Made by a program: the position numbers and the translations under genes. Positions 7,368 to 16,420 of a stretch of 64,000 nucleotides of DNA are shown here, one piece after another. The notes under the pieces were generated by a model that was given only the letters and a program-made list of their open reading frames with translations, did no database searches and had not been told where the DNA came from. The stretch is from Curtobacterium sp. VKM Ac-2922 (lineage in GTDB: Bacteria > Actinomycetota > Actinomycetes > Actinomycetales > Microbacteriaceae). The DNA lies in assembly GCF_022815645.1 (NCBI RefSeq), contig NZ_JALGRO010000005.1:62001-126000 (forward strand), read 5' to 3'. How positions within the stretch are numbered: position 1 is the stretch's first letter; each line of letters begins with the position of its first letter.

Positions 7368-7991
7368 TCAGCCGGTCCCGGCACCGGCGGCTGCGGCTGC
7401 GGCTGCGAACTTGCGGAGCGTGGCGACCTGCTCGGCGGTGCTCGGCGGTGCGTCGGCCATCTGCCACGTCGACACCAGCGCGATCATGCCGCCGATGGTG
7501 AAGGTCCGAGCGTCCCCGGTGAGCGCTGTCACCGGCTGCGAGCCGTCGTGATCGGATTCCGTCAGCCAGGTCGTCATCGCCGCGGCGAGGACCTCGGCGA
7601 CGCGCTCGCCCCGTGGGACCGCGCGGAGCTTGTCGAAGAAGTCACGATCCGCTCGCCCAGCGGTGAGCAAGGGTTCGATCCCGCGCTCCCGAACCGCATC
7701 GGTGAGGGCCTGCGCGAGGTTCGCCGCGCCCGTATCGAGCGGGAGCCAGTCGTCGAGGAGCCGGCTGATCCAGACGTCCGTCGCCAGATCACCGACGTTG
7801 CCGTAGTGGTTGTGGAGCGCCTGCCTGCTCAGGCCGGCGCGCTGCGCCACCGCGCTCATCGTGATCGTCTCGCCCTTCGGCGCCTCGGACACCAGCGCGG
7901 CCATTGCCCGGATCAGGGCGGCGCGGGTGCGCGTGACGCGCGGGTCCACCCGGTGGCTCGCGAGTGGCGCCGTGCTCGTTCCCTCCGTCAT
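7368..7991 (-). CDS. TetR-family transcriptional regulator
   Basis: A 207-residue TetR-type regulator. The HTH lies around residues 43-65 (ITMSAVAQRAGLSRQALHNHYG) with the normal Tyr after the recognition helix; the C-terminus is an alanine-rich tail. It is divergent from the membrane-protein gene at 8061 with 69 bases between starts, including an inverted repeat (CGTAC/GTACG). It probably controls the membrane protein and perhaps the amidohydrolase that follows. The ligand cannot be inferred. Confidence 0.88.
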   Translation of the reverse strand: MTEGTSTAPLASHRVDPRVTRTRAALIRAMAALVSEAPKGETITMSAVAQRAGLSRQALHNHYGNVGDLATDVWISRLLDDWLPLDTGAANLAQALTDAVRERGIEPLLTAGRADRDFFDKLRAVPRGERVAEVLAAAMTTWLTESDHDGSQPVTALTGDARTFTIGGMIALVSTWQMADAPPSTAEQVATLRKFAAAAAAAGAGTG

Positions 7992-8013
7992 GCCCCCATC
8001 TTGTCAGAGCGTG

Positions 8014-8027
8014 CGTACTGATGTACG
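8014..8027. promoter_or_regulatory. Inverted-repeat operator upstream of membrane-protein gene
   Basis: CGTAC (8014-8018) and GTACG (8023-8027) with four bases between, in the divergent promoter region. TATACT at 8035-8040 is a good -10 for the rightward gene, placing the operator in its spacer. Confidence 0.5.
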
Positions 8028-8060
8028 TTCGTCATATACTGGACAACTGTAAAGGACACC

Positions 8061-9260
8061 ATGACGCACGTGACCGAGCCGGCATCGCGCCGGGGCGATG
8101 GCTCGCAGCACCCTGAGTACGAAGCGGCGGTCGCGGGCGGCGCGCTGAACTCCGAAGGGCCGGGGACAGCTCACCGCTACCGGAACGTGATCCTCGGTGG
8201 GATCGCGATCCTGCTCCTCGCGATGGCGATGTTGACGAGCTACTCGAGCGCGTTCGGCAATCCGACGCCGAACAACGTCCACCTCGCGGTCACCGGCGAC
8301 GCGGACGCGATCGTTGCGCTCGAGCAGCACGGATCGCTGGACATCACCGTCGTGGCATCGGAACGGCAGGCGCGAACCGCGGTGCTCGACCGAGTCGTCG
8401 ACGGCGCGGTCGTCCTGCCAGCACCGGGAGAGGGTGCCGCCGTCACCACGTACATCGCCAGCGGCGGCGGACGCGGCCTCGGCCAGGCGGTCTCCGGCAT
8501 CGGCGACTCGATCGCGGCGAAGCTGCAGGCCACCAACACGGCCACCGACCTCGCACCCCTGCCCGCCAAGGACCCGGTCGGATCGATCGAGTTCTACGCG
8601 ATCCTCTTCGCGGGCCTGGGAGCGGCCCTCGGTGCGACGGTGTTCGGGCGCATCCTCGGCACGGTCGACACGGCGGCGAAGTTCGTCGAGCGCAGCGTCG
8701 TCCTCGTGCTCTACGCCGGCCTCCTCGCCGGTCTGATCACCCTGTGGATCGACTCCGCACTCGGGGCGGTGACCGTCGGCCCCTGGGCCGTGATGGGGGT
8801 GCTCTGGCTGACCGGGGTCGCCATCGGGGGCGCAGTCACCGGCGTCGCCGCACTGGGCGGGTCCATCGCGGCTCTGGCGATGACGCTCGCCCTGGTGATC
8901 CTCGGGAACACGTCGTCCGGTGGCCCGCTCGGCATCCACGTCCTCAACGACTTCTTCCAGACGCTCTACGCCGTCTTCCCGCAGGGTGGCGCCCTCGACC
9001 TGCTGCGGTCCGTGCAGTACTTCGACGGCGCCGCGGTCGCCGCCCCGATCATCCGGCTGGCCATCTGGGCGGTGGCCGGTGTCCTGCTCACCCTGACGGC
9101 GATGCTCATCCGGAACCGACGCGACGCTGCGGCCCGATCGATGCACGGCCTCCACCCCGAGCGCGGTTCCCGCCAGGCAGCTGCACCGTCGGGTGCCGAC
9201 ACGGAGCTCACCGCGGTCACGCACGGGTCGACATCGCTTCCGTCGGTTCCCGGGCGCTGA
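8061..9260 (+). CDS. YhgE/Pip or DUF3533-like multi-pass membrane protein
   Basis: A 399-residue integral membrane protein. One helix near residues 43-63 is followed by an extracytoplasmic domain of about 120 residues and then five to six helices from about residue 172 to 350, ending in a polar cytoplasmic tail. This topology matches the ABC-2-like YhgE/Pip and DUF3533 families, often placed next to TetR regulators and linked to export or envelope functions. The divergent TetR gene and the shared operator support ligand-induced expression. The start ATG follows AAAGGAC. No ATPase is encoded nearby, so a transport role is only inference. Confidence 0.72.
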   Translation: MTHVTEPASRRGDGSQHPEYEAAVAGGALNSEGPGTAHRYRNVILGGIAILLLAMAMLTSYSSAFGNPTPNNVHLAVTGDADAIVALEQHGSLDITVVASERQARTAVLDRVVDGAVVLPAPGEGAAVTTYIASGGGRGLGQAVSGIGDSIAAKLQATNTATDLAPLPAKDPVGSIEFYAILFAGLGAALGATVFGRILGTVDTAAKFVERSVVLVLYAGLLAGLITLWIDSALGAVTVGPWAVMGVLWLTGVAIGGAVTGVAALGGSIAALAMTLALVILGNTSSGGPLGIHVLNDFFQTLYAVFPQGGALDLLRSVQYFDGAAVAAPIIRLAIWAVAGVLLTLTAMLIRNRRDAAARSMHGLHPERGSRQAAAPSGADTELTAVTHGSTSLPSVPGR

Positions 9261-9364
9261 CCAGACGTACGAGAGCGCTGCCGGTGAACCGGTGGAGCGC
9301 ATCACGACATCCACTCCTGCACACAACCAGCCCTCGTTGTCGAGGGCGATCGGAGGACCGCACC

Positions 9365-10420
9365 ATGCCCGGCAAGATCGATGTTCACCAGCACCTGCTT
9401 CCACCCCGCTACTTCGACGCGCTGGCTGCGGCAGGAGCGCGGGCGATGGGTTCCGGCGCCACAGCCGGCGCGCGAGGGGGCCCACCGGCGGCGACCGGCG
9501 GAACCGCGCAGTGGGATCCGTGGGGTGAACGCGGAGGGACGGCGCCGCGACGGGGCCCTCGGACCATCGGCGGTTGGGCGATGCCGGAATGGAGCCCCCG
9601 ATCGGCGATCGCGATGATGGACGCGGCGGGGATCGAGACCGGGATGCTGTCGATCAGCGCCCCCGGTGTCCACTTCGGTGACGACGCCGCCGCCCGTGAA
9701 CTCGCCCGCGAACTGAACGACGACCAGGCCGAACTCGTCAGGGAACAGCCGGACCGGTTCGGGCACTTCGCCGTGCTGCCGCTGCCCGACTTCGACGGCG
9801 CCGTCGCCGAAGCCGTGCGAGCACTCGACGAACTCCACGCCGACGGCGTCCTGATGCTGTCGAACGCGCACGGGCGGTACCTCGGAGACCCCGCGTACGA
9901 GCCGCTGTGGGCAGAACTCGCCGCGCGCTCGGCCGTGGTGTTCGTGCACCCCACTGCCCCACCGATCACGCCGTTGCCGGGCATGCCCACGGCGCTGTTG
10001 GACTTCCCGTTCGACACCACACGCACTGCCGTGGACCTCGTCGCGCACGGGGTCTTCGACCGGTACCCGGATCTCCGCGTGATCCTCGCCCACGCCGGCG
10101 GGTTCCTGCCCTACGCCGCCAGCCGGTTCAGCGCCGCCGCCATGTTCAACCCCGCAACCACGCCGGAGCGCATGCAAGCGGGCCTGCGCAGGTTCTACTT
10201 CGACACCGCGCTGTCAGCATCAGCCACCTCGCTGCCGTCACTGCTGGCGTTCGCAGAGCCCGGCCACGTCCTGTACGGCAGTGATCTCCCGTACGCGCAC
10301 CCGAACTGGAGCGCCCGCTTCGACCGCGAACTGGACACCTACGACGGCCCGGGCGCAGACCGACTGGGACAGGTGCACCGCTCTGCTGCCGAGCAGCTCT
10401 TCCCCCGCTTGGCTCGCTGA
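9365..10420 (+). CDS. Amidohydrolase of the ACMSD / gamma-resorcylate decarboxylase family
   Basis: A 351-residue TIM-barrel metal enzyme. The first strand carries the HxH metal ligands (KIDVHQH, residues 4-10), histidines follow in VFVHPTAPP and ILAHAGGFLPY, and the late aspartate is in VLYGSDLPYAHP. Family members decarboxylate or hydrolyse aromatic or muconate-type acids in the cytoplasm. Residues about 27-70 form a Gly/Ala/Arg/Pro-rich insertion absent from typical members. It lies 104 bases after the membrane protein on the same strand and may be coexpressed. Together with the flavin monooxygenase upstream it suggests turnover of an aromatic compound; substrate unknown. Confidence 0.85.
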   Translation: MPGKIDVHQHLLPPRYFDALAAAGARAMGSGATAGARGGPPAATGGTAQWDPWGERGGTAPRRGPRTIGGWAMPEWSPRSAIAMMDAAGIETGMLSISAPGVHFGDDAAARELARELNDDQAELVREQPDRFGHFAVLPLPDFDGAVAEAVRALDELHADGVLMLSNAHGRYLGDPAYEPLWAELAARSAVVFVHPTAPPITPLPGMPTALLDFPFDTTRTAVDLVAHGVFDRYPDLRVILAHAGGFLPYAASRFSAAAMFNPATTPERMQAGLRRFYFDTALSASATSLPSLLAFAEPGHVLYGSDLPYAHPNWSARFDRELDTYDGPGADRLGQVHRSAAEQLFPRLAR

Positions 10421-10468
10421 GGTGTTCCGACGGACATGACGGCGAGCGGCAGCCGACGGGGGAGAACG

Positions 10469-10542
10469 TGGAGCGAGTGACGGGAATCGAACCCGCGCTA
10501 CCAGCTTGGGAAGCTGGAGTTCTACCATTGAACTACACTCGC
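10469..10542 (-). tRNA. tRNA-Gly (anticodon CCC)
   Basis: The minus strand folds as a tRNA: acceptor arms GCGAGTG/CACTCGC, D-stem GTTC/GAAC, anticodon stem CCAGC/GCTGG around TTCCCAA giving anticodon CCC, a T-loop TTCGATT, and an encoded CCA end. It reads GGG glycine codons. It stands alone between the amidohydrolase and the next gene. Confidence 0.95.
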
Positions 10543-10739
10543 AGACCCGCTCAGCGGGACTCGACCACCTTAGCGGATTCTGCGCTGGAAGCCAGCCGAA
10601 CGCCCGCCGTGCGCCGTTCCGTCGGACCCGCCCCGAGCCTCCCGTGTCTCTTCTGTGAGCCGGGCGCTCTGACGGACAGGTGTCGGGGTCGTGTGTAGCG
10701 TCCAGGGGGTTCCAGCGACCCCGACCGAGGAGGACACGG

Positions 10740-11819
10740 ATGGTCAGACATCCCCTCATCGACGACGTGATCGGCTCCGCCATCGTGGTCGACTCCGACT
10801 CGCCGGTGGTGTGGCTGACCGAGGCGTTCGCGTCGCTGTTGCACCGCGCGTCGGCCGCCGGACGCACAGTCGTCCTGCGCACCGGCCCCCGGGCCGCACT
10901 GACGCCAGCACTCCGCCACGCCCTCGGCGCCCACGGAGCGGCATGGGCCGTCGTCGACCCCGACGGCATCCTGCGCGACGGGCGGACCGGGGTCCGCGCC
11001 ACCCACATCGAGGACTTCGTCGAGCACGGACCCGAGTTGCTCGGTCCGCCGTCGAGCGTGCACCCCCAGGCATCCGGCTCCGTCCGCCAGATCAGCATCG
11101 ACCTGACGCTGCGGCACCACCCCGAGCGCGCGATCGACATCGGCTCGGCGATCGAGGCCCTGTGCCACACCGTCGGCGCCTGCCCCGACCGCTGGGGCAC
11201 GGTCGAGCCGCTCGCCATGCCGTGGGACCGCTGGGTCGTGACGCAGTACGCGAAGCACGAAGCCCCGGGGATCAGCACCTCGTACGCCGTCGGCGAGGGC
11301 TTCTCGGCCACGATGACCGCGCACATCACCGACACCGTCGTGATCGAGACGATGTCCGCCGTGCTCACCATCCCCGAGTCCGGTGCCGACCCGCAGCTGG
11401 CGGAACGCCTGCTCGACGCCGTGCACCGTGTCGCCGAGGACGTCGTGCCCGTGTTCGGCGTCGTCATGCAGCGCCGCGGCGACACCGACCACCTGGTGCG
11501 GGCGGTCGCGCACGGCGAGCCGTCGCCGCTCGCCGTCATCGTCGGGCCCGAAGCGGCCTCGTTCCTCGACCGCGGCGACGTCTGGCCCCCGCCACGCACC
11601 TCGACGTCGACGTTCGGCGGTCGTGAGACCGGCGACGACCACGGGCTGATCGTCCGGCTCGAAGACGGCTGGGGTGCGCTCGAGGCCTTCCTCGACCGCA
11701 TCGACGAAGACCGTTTCGCGCAGTTGGTCGGCGGAGCTCCGCTCGATCCGGCGCACGACGAGGGGACCCTCGACGGCCACGTCGGCGCGAGCCTGCCGGG
11801 TGGCCGCAGTGCCCCGTGA
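10740..11819 (+). CDS. Conserved hypothetical protein, DUF6177-like
   Basis: A 359-residue soluble protein with no signal peptide or membrane segment. The beginning reads HPLIDDVIGSAIVVDSDSPV, and the middle is acidic and alanine-rich. It resembles, from memory, the actinobacterial family annotated DUF6177, sometimes found near type VII secretion loci; no ESX genes are visible here, so that link is weak. ATG at 10740 has a GAGGAGGAC ribosome site. The next gene overlaps its 3' end by 20 bases, so the two products are probably made together and may interact. Confidence 0.7.
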   Translation: MVRHPLIDDVIGSAIVVDSDSPVVWLTEAFASLLHRASAAGRTVVLRTGPRAALTPALRHALGAHGAAWAVVDPDGILRDGRTGVRATHIEDFVEHGPELLGPPSSVHPQASGSVRQISIDLTLRHHPERAIDIGSAIEALCHTVGACPDRWGTVEPLAMPWDRWVVTQYAKHEAPGISTSYAVGEGFSATMTAHITDTVVIETMSAVLTIPESGADPQLAERLLDAVHRVAEDVVPVFGVVMQRRGDTDHLVRAVAHGEPSPLAVIVGPEAASFLDRGDVWPPPRTSTSTFGGRETGDDHGLIVRLEDGWGALEAFLDRIDEDRFAQLVGGAPLDPAHDEGTLDGHVGASLPGGRSAP

Positions 11820-12156
11820 CGTGACCCTGCTGTGCCGCGGCGAGGTCGAGGTGCGCGAGGTGGCCGAGGCGCTGCTGCGGCACGACGACTCGTGGGGTGT
11901 CCGTGCGCTCGACGACGGCCCGATGCTGCAGGTCTGCCGTGACGCGACGCATCCCGTCATCACGGTGCTCGGTGTCCGCCGCGTGGACACGCTCGACGAG
12001 GTCGTGCGGATCCTGCCCGATGCTCCTGCGCTCGCCGTGCCGCTGTGGTGGGTCGACACCGTGACACCGGCCGGGGCGGACGGCGAGTCGGGCATCTCCG
12101 CTGCGCTCGAGGCCGCGCTCGACCTGGACGCGGTCTGCATCGTCCACGGGGACTGA
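11800..12156 (+). CDS. Hypothetical protein coupled to the DUF6177-like gene
   Basis: A 118-residue acidic protein starting at a GTG (11800; an alternative GTG is at 11809) inside the end of the preceding gene, an arrangement typical of translational coupling. It reads as alternating strands and helices (VTLLCRGEVEVREVAEALLR; VITVLGVRRVDTLDEVVRIL) and ends with an acidic helix and CIVHGD. No family is recognised. Codon use and the tight overlap support a real gene. Confidence 0.65.
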   Translation: MAAVPRDVTLLCRGEVEVREVAEALLRHDDSWGVRALDDGPMLQVCRDATHPVITVLGVRRVDTLDEVVRILPDAPALAVPLWWVDTVTPAGADGESGISAALEAALDLDAVCIVHGD

Positions 12157-12356
12157 GGGCGCTGACTGCTGTCGCGGTCGCGCACCGTGCGGGGTTGACG
12201 GCTCGGTGGAGCCCGCGCACCGTGCTCGGTTCGGACCCCGTGCGCGGTTGACGGCTCGGTGCGGCGGAACAACCTGGCACGGAACCACTGACGCCGCACC
12301 AGCCATCAACGTCGCACCGTGCTCCGCGCGCGCCCGCACCCCGCCGCGCGCCGCCG
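12157..12356. repeat. Intergenic region with direct repeats
   Basis: GTTGACGGCTCGGTG occurs exactly at 12194-12208 and 12247-12261, in the 200-base gap between convergent genes. Several CGCACCGTGC-like words surround them; similar words recur at 54780-54850. No gene or clear hairpin terminator is evident. Confidence 0.5.
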
Positions 12357-14402
12357 TCAGTCGCGGTCGCGCATCGCCGCCAGACGCTCGTTGTACGCCT
12401 TGAGTTCGGCGTCGCCGTCCCGCTCCGCCTGCCGGTCCAGCCGCTTGGCGTCGCGCTTGTCCGACCGCACCCAGTTGCGCACCACGAGCAGCGCCACGAA
12501 GACCATCGGCAGCTCGGACGCTCCCCATGCGATGCCGCCGCCGGTGTGCTGGTCGGCGAGCAGCCCCACGTCGTTGGTCTGTCCCAGCGCGTGGAACCAG
12601 TCGGCCGCGTACACCGACTGCGAGGTCATCACCGCGACGCCGAAGAACGCGTGGAACGCCAGGGTCGCCAGCAGCGCGATGATCAGGATCGGGTAGGCCG
12701 GACGCTTCGGGCCCGGGTCGATGCCGATGAAGACCCAGAAGAACAGGTACCCGCTCAACACGAAGTGCACGACCATCGCGACGTGCCACTCGTGCGACTG
12801 CATCGCGAACTGGAACGCCGGGGTGAAGTAGAACACCACGAGCGACCCGGCGAAGATGACGCCCGCGACGGCCGGCTTCGCCATGAACTGCATGTACCGC
12901 GAGTGCACGAACAGCATCAGCCACTCGCGGGCACCGCGGGACCCGTCGTTGCGCACGGGCAGGGTCCGCAGCGCCAGCAGCACCGGGCCGCCGAGCACCA
13001 GCGGGAGCGGCACGAACATCATCAGCAGCATGTGCTGGATCATGTGCGACGAGAAGTGGATCATGCCGTAGACCGAGGGCCCGGCCGACGTCGTCCAGAT
13101 GAAGATCGCACACCCGATCAGCCACGAGATCGTCCGGCCGACCGGCCAGGCGTCCCCGCGCTGCCGGAGCTTGCGGACCGCCAACAGGTACCAGCCGGCA
13201 CCGACCACCGCGAGCGCGAGCCACACCCAGTCGATGTGCCACTGGGTCAGGAACGTGTGCAGCGTCTGCGTCGGCGGGTAGGGGTAGCCGATCAGGCCCG
13301 AGCGGGTGTCCTCACCGGTCTCCGGGGTCTGCGGGATCGGTGGTTGGCTGCGCGAGACGGCGACCGAGACACCGATCGCGACCGCCATGAACACGACCTC
13401 GGCCAGCGCGAACCGGGTGAACGAGCGACGGTCGAGCGGCGACCGCAGTAGCGCGGGGACGAGCTTGCGCCGCTGGACGACCCCGGCCACGCCGAGCAGC
13501 ACCAGGATCGTGGCCTTGACGCTGATGAGCGCGCCGTACGTCGTCGTGACCAGGTCGAGCGGGCCGGTCAGGCGGAGCGACGCGTTGACGATGCCCGAGA
13601 ACGCGACGGCTGCGAACGACCACCCGGCGAGCGTCGAGTAGCGCGCGACGACCCGGCCCGTGGCGCCCTTGGTCCGCGTGCGCAGCAGCAGCACGGCGAC
13701 CAGGCCGCCGGCCCAGACGCACACCCCGATCAGGTGGATCGCCAGGGAGTTCACCGCGTTGGCGTGCTCGAGCGACCCTGCAGCGTGGCCGGACAGGGCG
13801 AGCGGCAGCAGCGCGAACAGGCCGAAGACCGTGGCGACGGCGAGCGTCGTGACCCGGGTGGCGAACGCGGCCAGCACGGTCGCGATCAGGATCGCCACCG
13901 CCGACACCACGAGCGACTGCCCGATCTCGACCTGGAACGCGAAGACCATGAAGTTGCGGGCGAACAGCGGCGACGTGATCGAGGACCCGAGCGTGTTGGC
14001 GCCCGTGAAGACGATGCCGACGACCGCGGCCAGGAACCACACGGCACCGGTCGTCGCGGCCCAGCGCACGGCGCGGTGCTGCACGCTCGAGATCGCCCCG
14101 TGGTCGGCCTTCTGCGCGGGCAGCGCGAACGCGGCGACGATCAGCAGCCCGATGGTCAGCGCGGCCATGGTGTCGTGCACGGCGCGTGCGACCGGCAGGC
14201 CGTACTGCACCAGGTCGCCGGCCGACACGAGCTGCTGGTCGGCGGTGAACGCGCCGGTCACGGTCATGCCGAGGATCGAGCACGCGACGGCGAGCGGCAC
14301 CGCGATCGCGAGCACGGTCGCGACGGTCGAGGTGCGAGCGGTGCGGGGCGCGGATTCCGGACCCGCGCCTGGCGTGGGGGCTTCGGAGGTGGTGACGGTC
14401 AT
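12357..14402 (-). CDS. CopD domain - caa3/CtaG cytochrome oxidase assembly fusion protein
   Basis: A 681-residue polytopic membrane protein. The N-terminal half (about residues 25-340) has eight to nine helices with the copper-resistance CopD pattern, and the C-terminal half (about 390-640) has seven helices of the CtaG type with the histidine-rich HFSSHMIQHMLLMMFVPLPL stretch. CtaG helps insert copper into cytochrome oxidase; CopD imports copper. The fusion is common in actinobacteria and joins uptake to delivery. ATG at 14402 is the first methionine after a poor N-terminal extension. The C-terminus is charged and cytoplasmic. Confidence 0.85.
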   Translation of the reverse strand: MTVTTSEAPTPGAGPESAPRTARTSTVATVLAIAVPLAVACSILGMTVTGAFTADQQLVSAGDLVQYGLPVARAVHDTMAALTIGLLIVAAFALPAQKADHGAISSVQHRAVRWAATTGAVWFLAAVVGIVFTGANTLGSSITSPLFARNFMVFAFQVEIGQSLVVSAVAILIATVLAAFATRVTTLAVATVFGLFALLPLALSGHAAGSLEHANAVNSLAIHLIGVCVWAGGLVAVLLLRTRTKGATGRVVARYSTLAGWSFAAVAFSGIVNASLRLTGPLDLVTTTYGALISVKATILVLLGVAGVVQRRKLVPALLRSPLDRRSFTRFALAEVVFMAVAIGVSVAVSRSQPPIPQTPETGEDTRSGLIGYPYPPTQTLHTFLTQWHIDWVWLALAVVGAGWYLLAVRKLRQRGDAWPVGRTISWLIGCAIFIWTTSAGPSVYGMIHFSSHMIQHMLLMMFVPLPLVLGGPVLLALRTLPVRNDGSRGAREWLMLFVHSRYMQFMAKPAVAGVIFAGSLVVFYFTPAFQFAMQSHEWHVAMVVHFVLSGYLFFWVFIGIDPGPKRPAYPILIIALLATLAFHAFFGVAVMTSQSVYAADWFHALGQTNDVGLLADQHTGGGIAWGASELPMVFVALLVVRNWVRSDKRDAKRLDRQAERDGDAELKAYNERLAAMRDRD

Positions 14403-14523
14403 CAACCTGTTCCAGCGGTGCGTGCGTCCGCGGTTCCGCGGACCCTCCATGGTAGGCGCTCCAGCCTGGAGGCCCGGCGGACGTCCGCCCCGCCGCCTGC
14501 GGTCCGCCTCAGCCGCTGCTGCG

Positions 14524-15222
14524 TCAGGCGGGGCCGGCCGAGCCCTGCAGGTTCCGGATCCGGCCCAGCTCGTCGAACTCCACCGACACGGTGCCGTCGG
14601 GCAGGGTCAGGGTCCGGCCGTCCCACGGCACACCCCGGAGCGACGCCCAGCTGCCCACCGCGCGACGGTGGTCGGTGACGTCGATGGTGCCGATCGCCTC
14701 GCCGAACACCCGCACGATGCGGGGGACGCTCGGGGCGTCGAAGAGCATCCCCTCGAGCAGCACCCACGCCCGGGTGCCACCACCGACCGGAGCCCCGAAC
14801 GCGAACCACGACCCGGTGGCCAGGCGTGCCGCGATCGACAGGCTCCACGCGAACTCGTAGCCGGCCTCGGCGGGATCGGCCTGGCGCTGCTCGCCGAACG
14901 GCACCTCGGGCTGCGTCAGCTCCGGCACGTCGTACTGCTCGCCGAACGCCCGGGTCGCGGTCGCGGCGGCCAGCACCGACGGCGGGAACTGCGACGGGTT
15001 CGCCCAGCCCCACAGCCAGCTGCGCGGACCCGGCGCCGCCGAGCCGAGCAGCTGGATGCGGAACTCGCCGGGCTGCGGCCCGGTGAAGCGGAGCGTCCCC
15101 GCGGCCAGGTCGATGTCCCAGTGGTCGTGGTCGTCGTGTCGATCGGCGAACTGCAGCTGCGCCTCGTAGGCCAGGAAGACCCCGTCGGTGACCAGTGCGT
15201 CGAACCCCCGCGAGCGTGTCAT
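14524..15222 (-). CDS. DUF6882-like protein
   Basis: A 232-residue soluble protein. The run SWLWGWANPSQFP, with surrounding acidic and aromatic residues, fits the family annotated DUF6882, of unknown function. No catalytic motif is evident. The ATG is preceded by TAGCGT at seven bases and no ribosome site, so it is likely leaderless; that -10 box overlaps the stop codon of the GNAT gene just upstream. It ends 121 bases before the start of the CopD-CtaG gene. Confidence 0.75.
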   Translation of the reverse strand: MTRSRGFDALVTDGVFLAYEAQLQFADRHDDHDHWDIDLAAGTLRFTGPQPGEFRIQLLGSAAPGPRSWLWGWANPSQFPPSVLAAATATRAFGEQYDVPELTQPEVPFGEQRQADPAEAGYEFAWSLSIAARLATGSWFAFGAPVGGGTRAWVLLEGMLFDAPSVPRIVRVFGEAIGTIDVTDHRRAVGSWASLRGVPWDGRTLTLPDGTVSVEFDELGRIRNLQGSAGPA

Positions 15223-15229
15223 GCGTCCG

Positions 15230-15235
15230 ACGCTA
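15230..15235 (-). promoter_or_regulatory. -10 element of leaderless promoter overlapping a stop codon
   Basis: TAGCGT (minus strand) ends seven bases before the ATG at 15222. Its first three bases TAG are also the stop codon of the upstream GNAT gene. Confidence 0.4.
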
Positions 15236-16333
15236 CAGGGCAGGGACGTCGACGCGGCGCTCCCAGACGCCTTCGCTGCCGACGCCGACGAACCCGACCG
15301 CCTCGTTGACGTCGAGCATCGGCCGGTTCTCCTCGGCGTTGAACGTGACGATGGACGGGTGCCCGGGGTGGTCTCGCTCGACGGTCTCGATCCCGACGAC
15401 CTTGAGCAGCCACCCGAGGCGGTGACCCCGGTGCTCGCGCAAGACCAGGGTGTCCCACTGGAACACCGGCTGCGTGACGTCGTGCGGTACGGCGAGCTGA
15501 CTGAAACCGGCCAGGGTGGTGCTTACGACGTCCTCGACGGCGATCGTGAGCATCGTCCGCGGCGCCGTCAGCTGCTGGGCCTCGCGCTCCCGCAGGCGCT
15601 CCACGGTCCAGACGTCCTCGGGCTCGTCCATGCCCCCCTGCGGAGCGTCGGTGCTCATCCGGGTCTCGAGCACCGCGATGTCGGCTTCCCACCGCGCCGG
15701 GGTCGCGCCCGTCCAGGTGTGCACGCGGTACTGCGCACCTGCGGCCGCAGAGGCCTCGGCGTGGATCCGACCGATCTGCGTCGGGTCCGCGGGCAGTCCC
15801 AGACGACTGATCCGGTTCACCTGGCCGAAGTGCCACCCACGTCCGGTCAGGAAACACACGCCGGCCTCGTCCGCGGGCACGGCGCCGAAGCCCGTGGGGG
15901 CCTGCACGAACCCGGAGCCCGATGCCGGACCGACCTGCCGTGAGACGGCGTAGGTCTTCCACTGCGTGCGTCCCTCGGCCCGGGCGATGCCCTCCAGGTG
16001 GTCGGCGAGCAGCGTCCCGACGCCACGCCGACGGTGGTCCGGGTCGACGCCGATCGAGACCCAGCAGTTGGTCGTGCCCGGCGCGGTCTTGGAGTCGTAC
16101 GAGCCGGCAGCGACCGCTGTGTCGTGCTCGTCACGCACCAGGAACAGCCGGCTCGGGGCATCGGGGTCGTGCTGCTGGGGGAGTTGCTCCTCGGCCTTCC
16201 AGGCCAGCTCCGCCAGGCCGTGCACCGCGATCTCGGAGCGGTTGGACACGTCCACCCACTCGCGGAACGCCCGGACCTTCGCCGGGTCGTCGGTCATGGT
16301 GGCGGGCACGTCGAGTTCGGTGACGCGGTACAC
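15233..16333 (-). CDS. Tandem GNAT-domain N-acetyltransferase
   Basis: A 366-residue protein with two GNAT folds. The first acetyl-CoA loop is [20 protein letters not shown] (about residues 101-120), and the second is [12 protein letters not shown] near residue 322. This two-domain layout resembles mycothiol-synthase-like and related actinobacterial acetyltransferases; only the first domain has the full R/Q-x-x-G-x-G/A loop. The substrate is unknown. GTG at 16333 is chosen on a strong GGAGGA ribosome site eight bases upstream. It is divergent from dcd. Confidence 0.82.
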   Translation of the reverse strand: MYRVTELDVPATMTDDPAKVRAFREWVDVSNRSEIAVHGLAELAWKAEEQLPQQHDPDAPSRLFLVRDEHDTAVAAGSYDSKTAPGTTNCWVSIGVDPDHRRRGVGTLLADHLEGIARAEGRTQWKTYAVSRQVGPASGSGFVQAPTGFGAVPADEAGVCFLTGRGWHFGQVNRISRLGLPADPTQIGRIHAEASAAAGAQYRVHTWTGATPARWEADIAVLETRMSTDAPQGGMDEPEDVWTVERLREREAQQLTAPRTMLTIAVEDVVSTTLAGFSQLAVPHDVTQPVFQWDTLVLREHRGHRLGWLLKVVGIETVERDHPGHPSIVTFNAEENRPMLDVNEAVGFVGVGSEGVWERRVDVPAL

Positions 16334-16407
16334 GATCGGTTCCTCCCGCTGGCCGTGCACGGTGCGCGGGCAGCCGAGCAGCATATCGGTGGACCGGCCG
16401 CCGCCGC

Positions 16408-16413
16408 TAGGAT
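16408..16413 (+). promoter_or_regulatory. -10 element of leaderless dcd promoter
   Basis: TAGGAT followed by seven bases and the GTG start at 16421; no ribosome site. Confidence 0.45.
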
Positions 16414-16420
16414 CCCTTGC

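Noticed and set aside
5944..7467. A 507-codon leftward ORF containing the TetR gene
   Set aside because: Only its last 189 codons are the TetR gene; the upstream part runs antisense to the SDR gene and across two operators.
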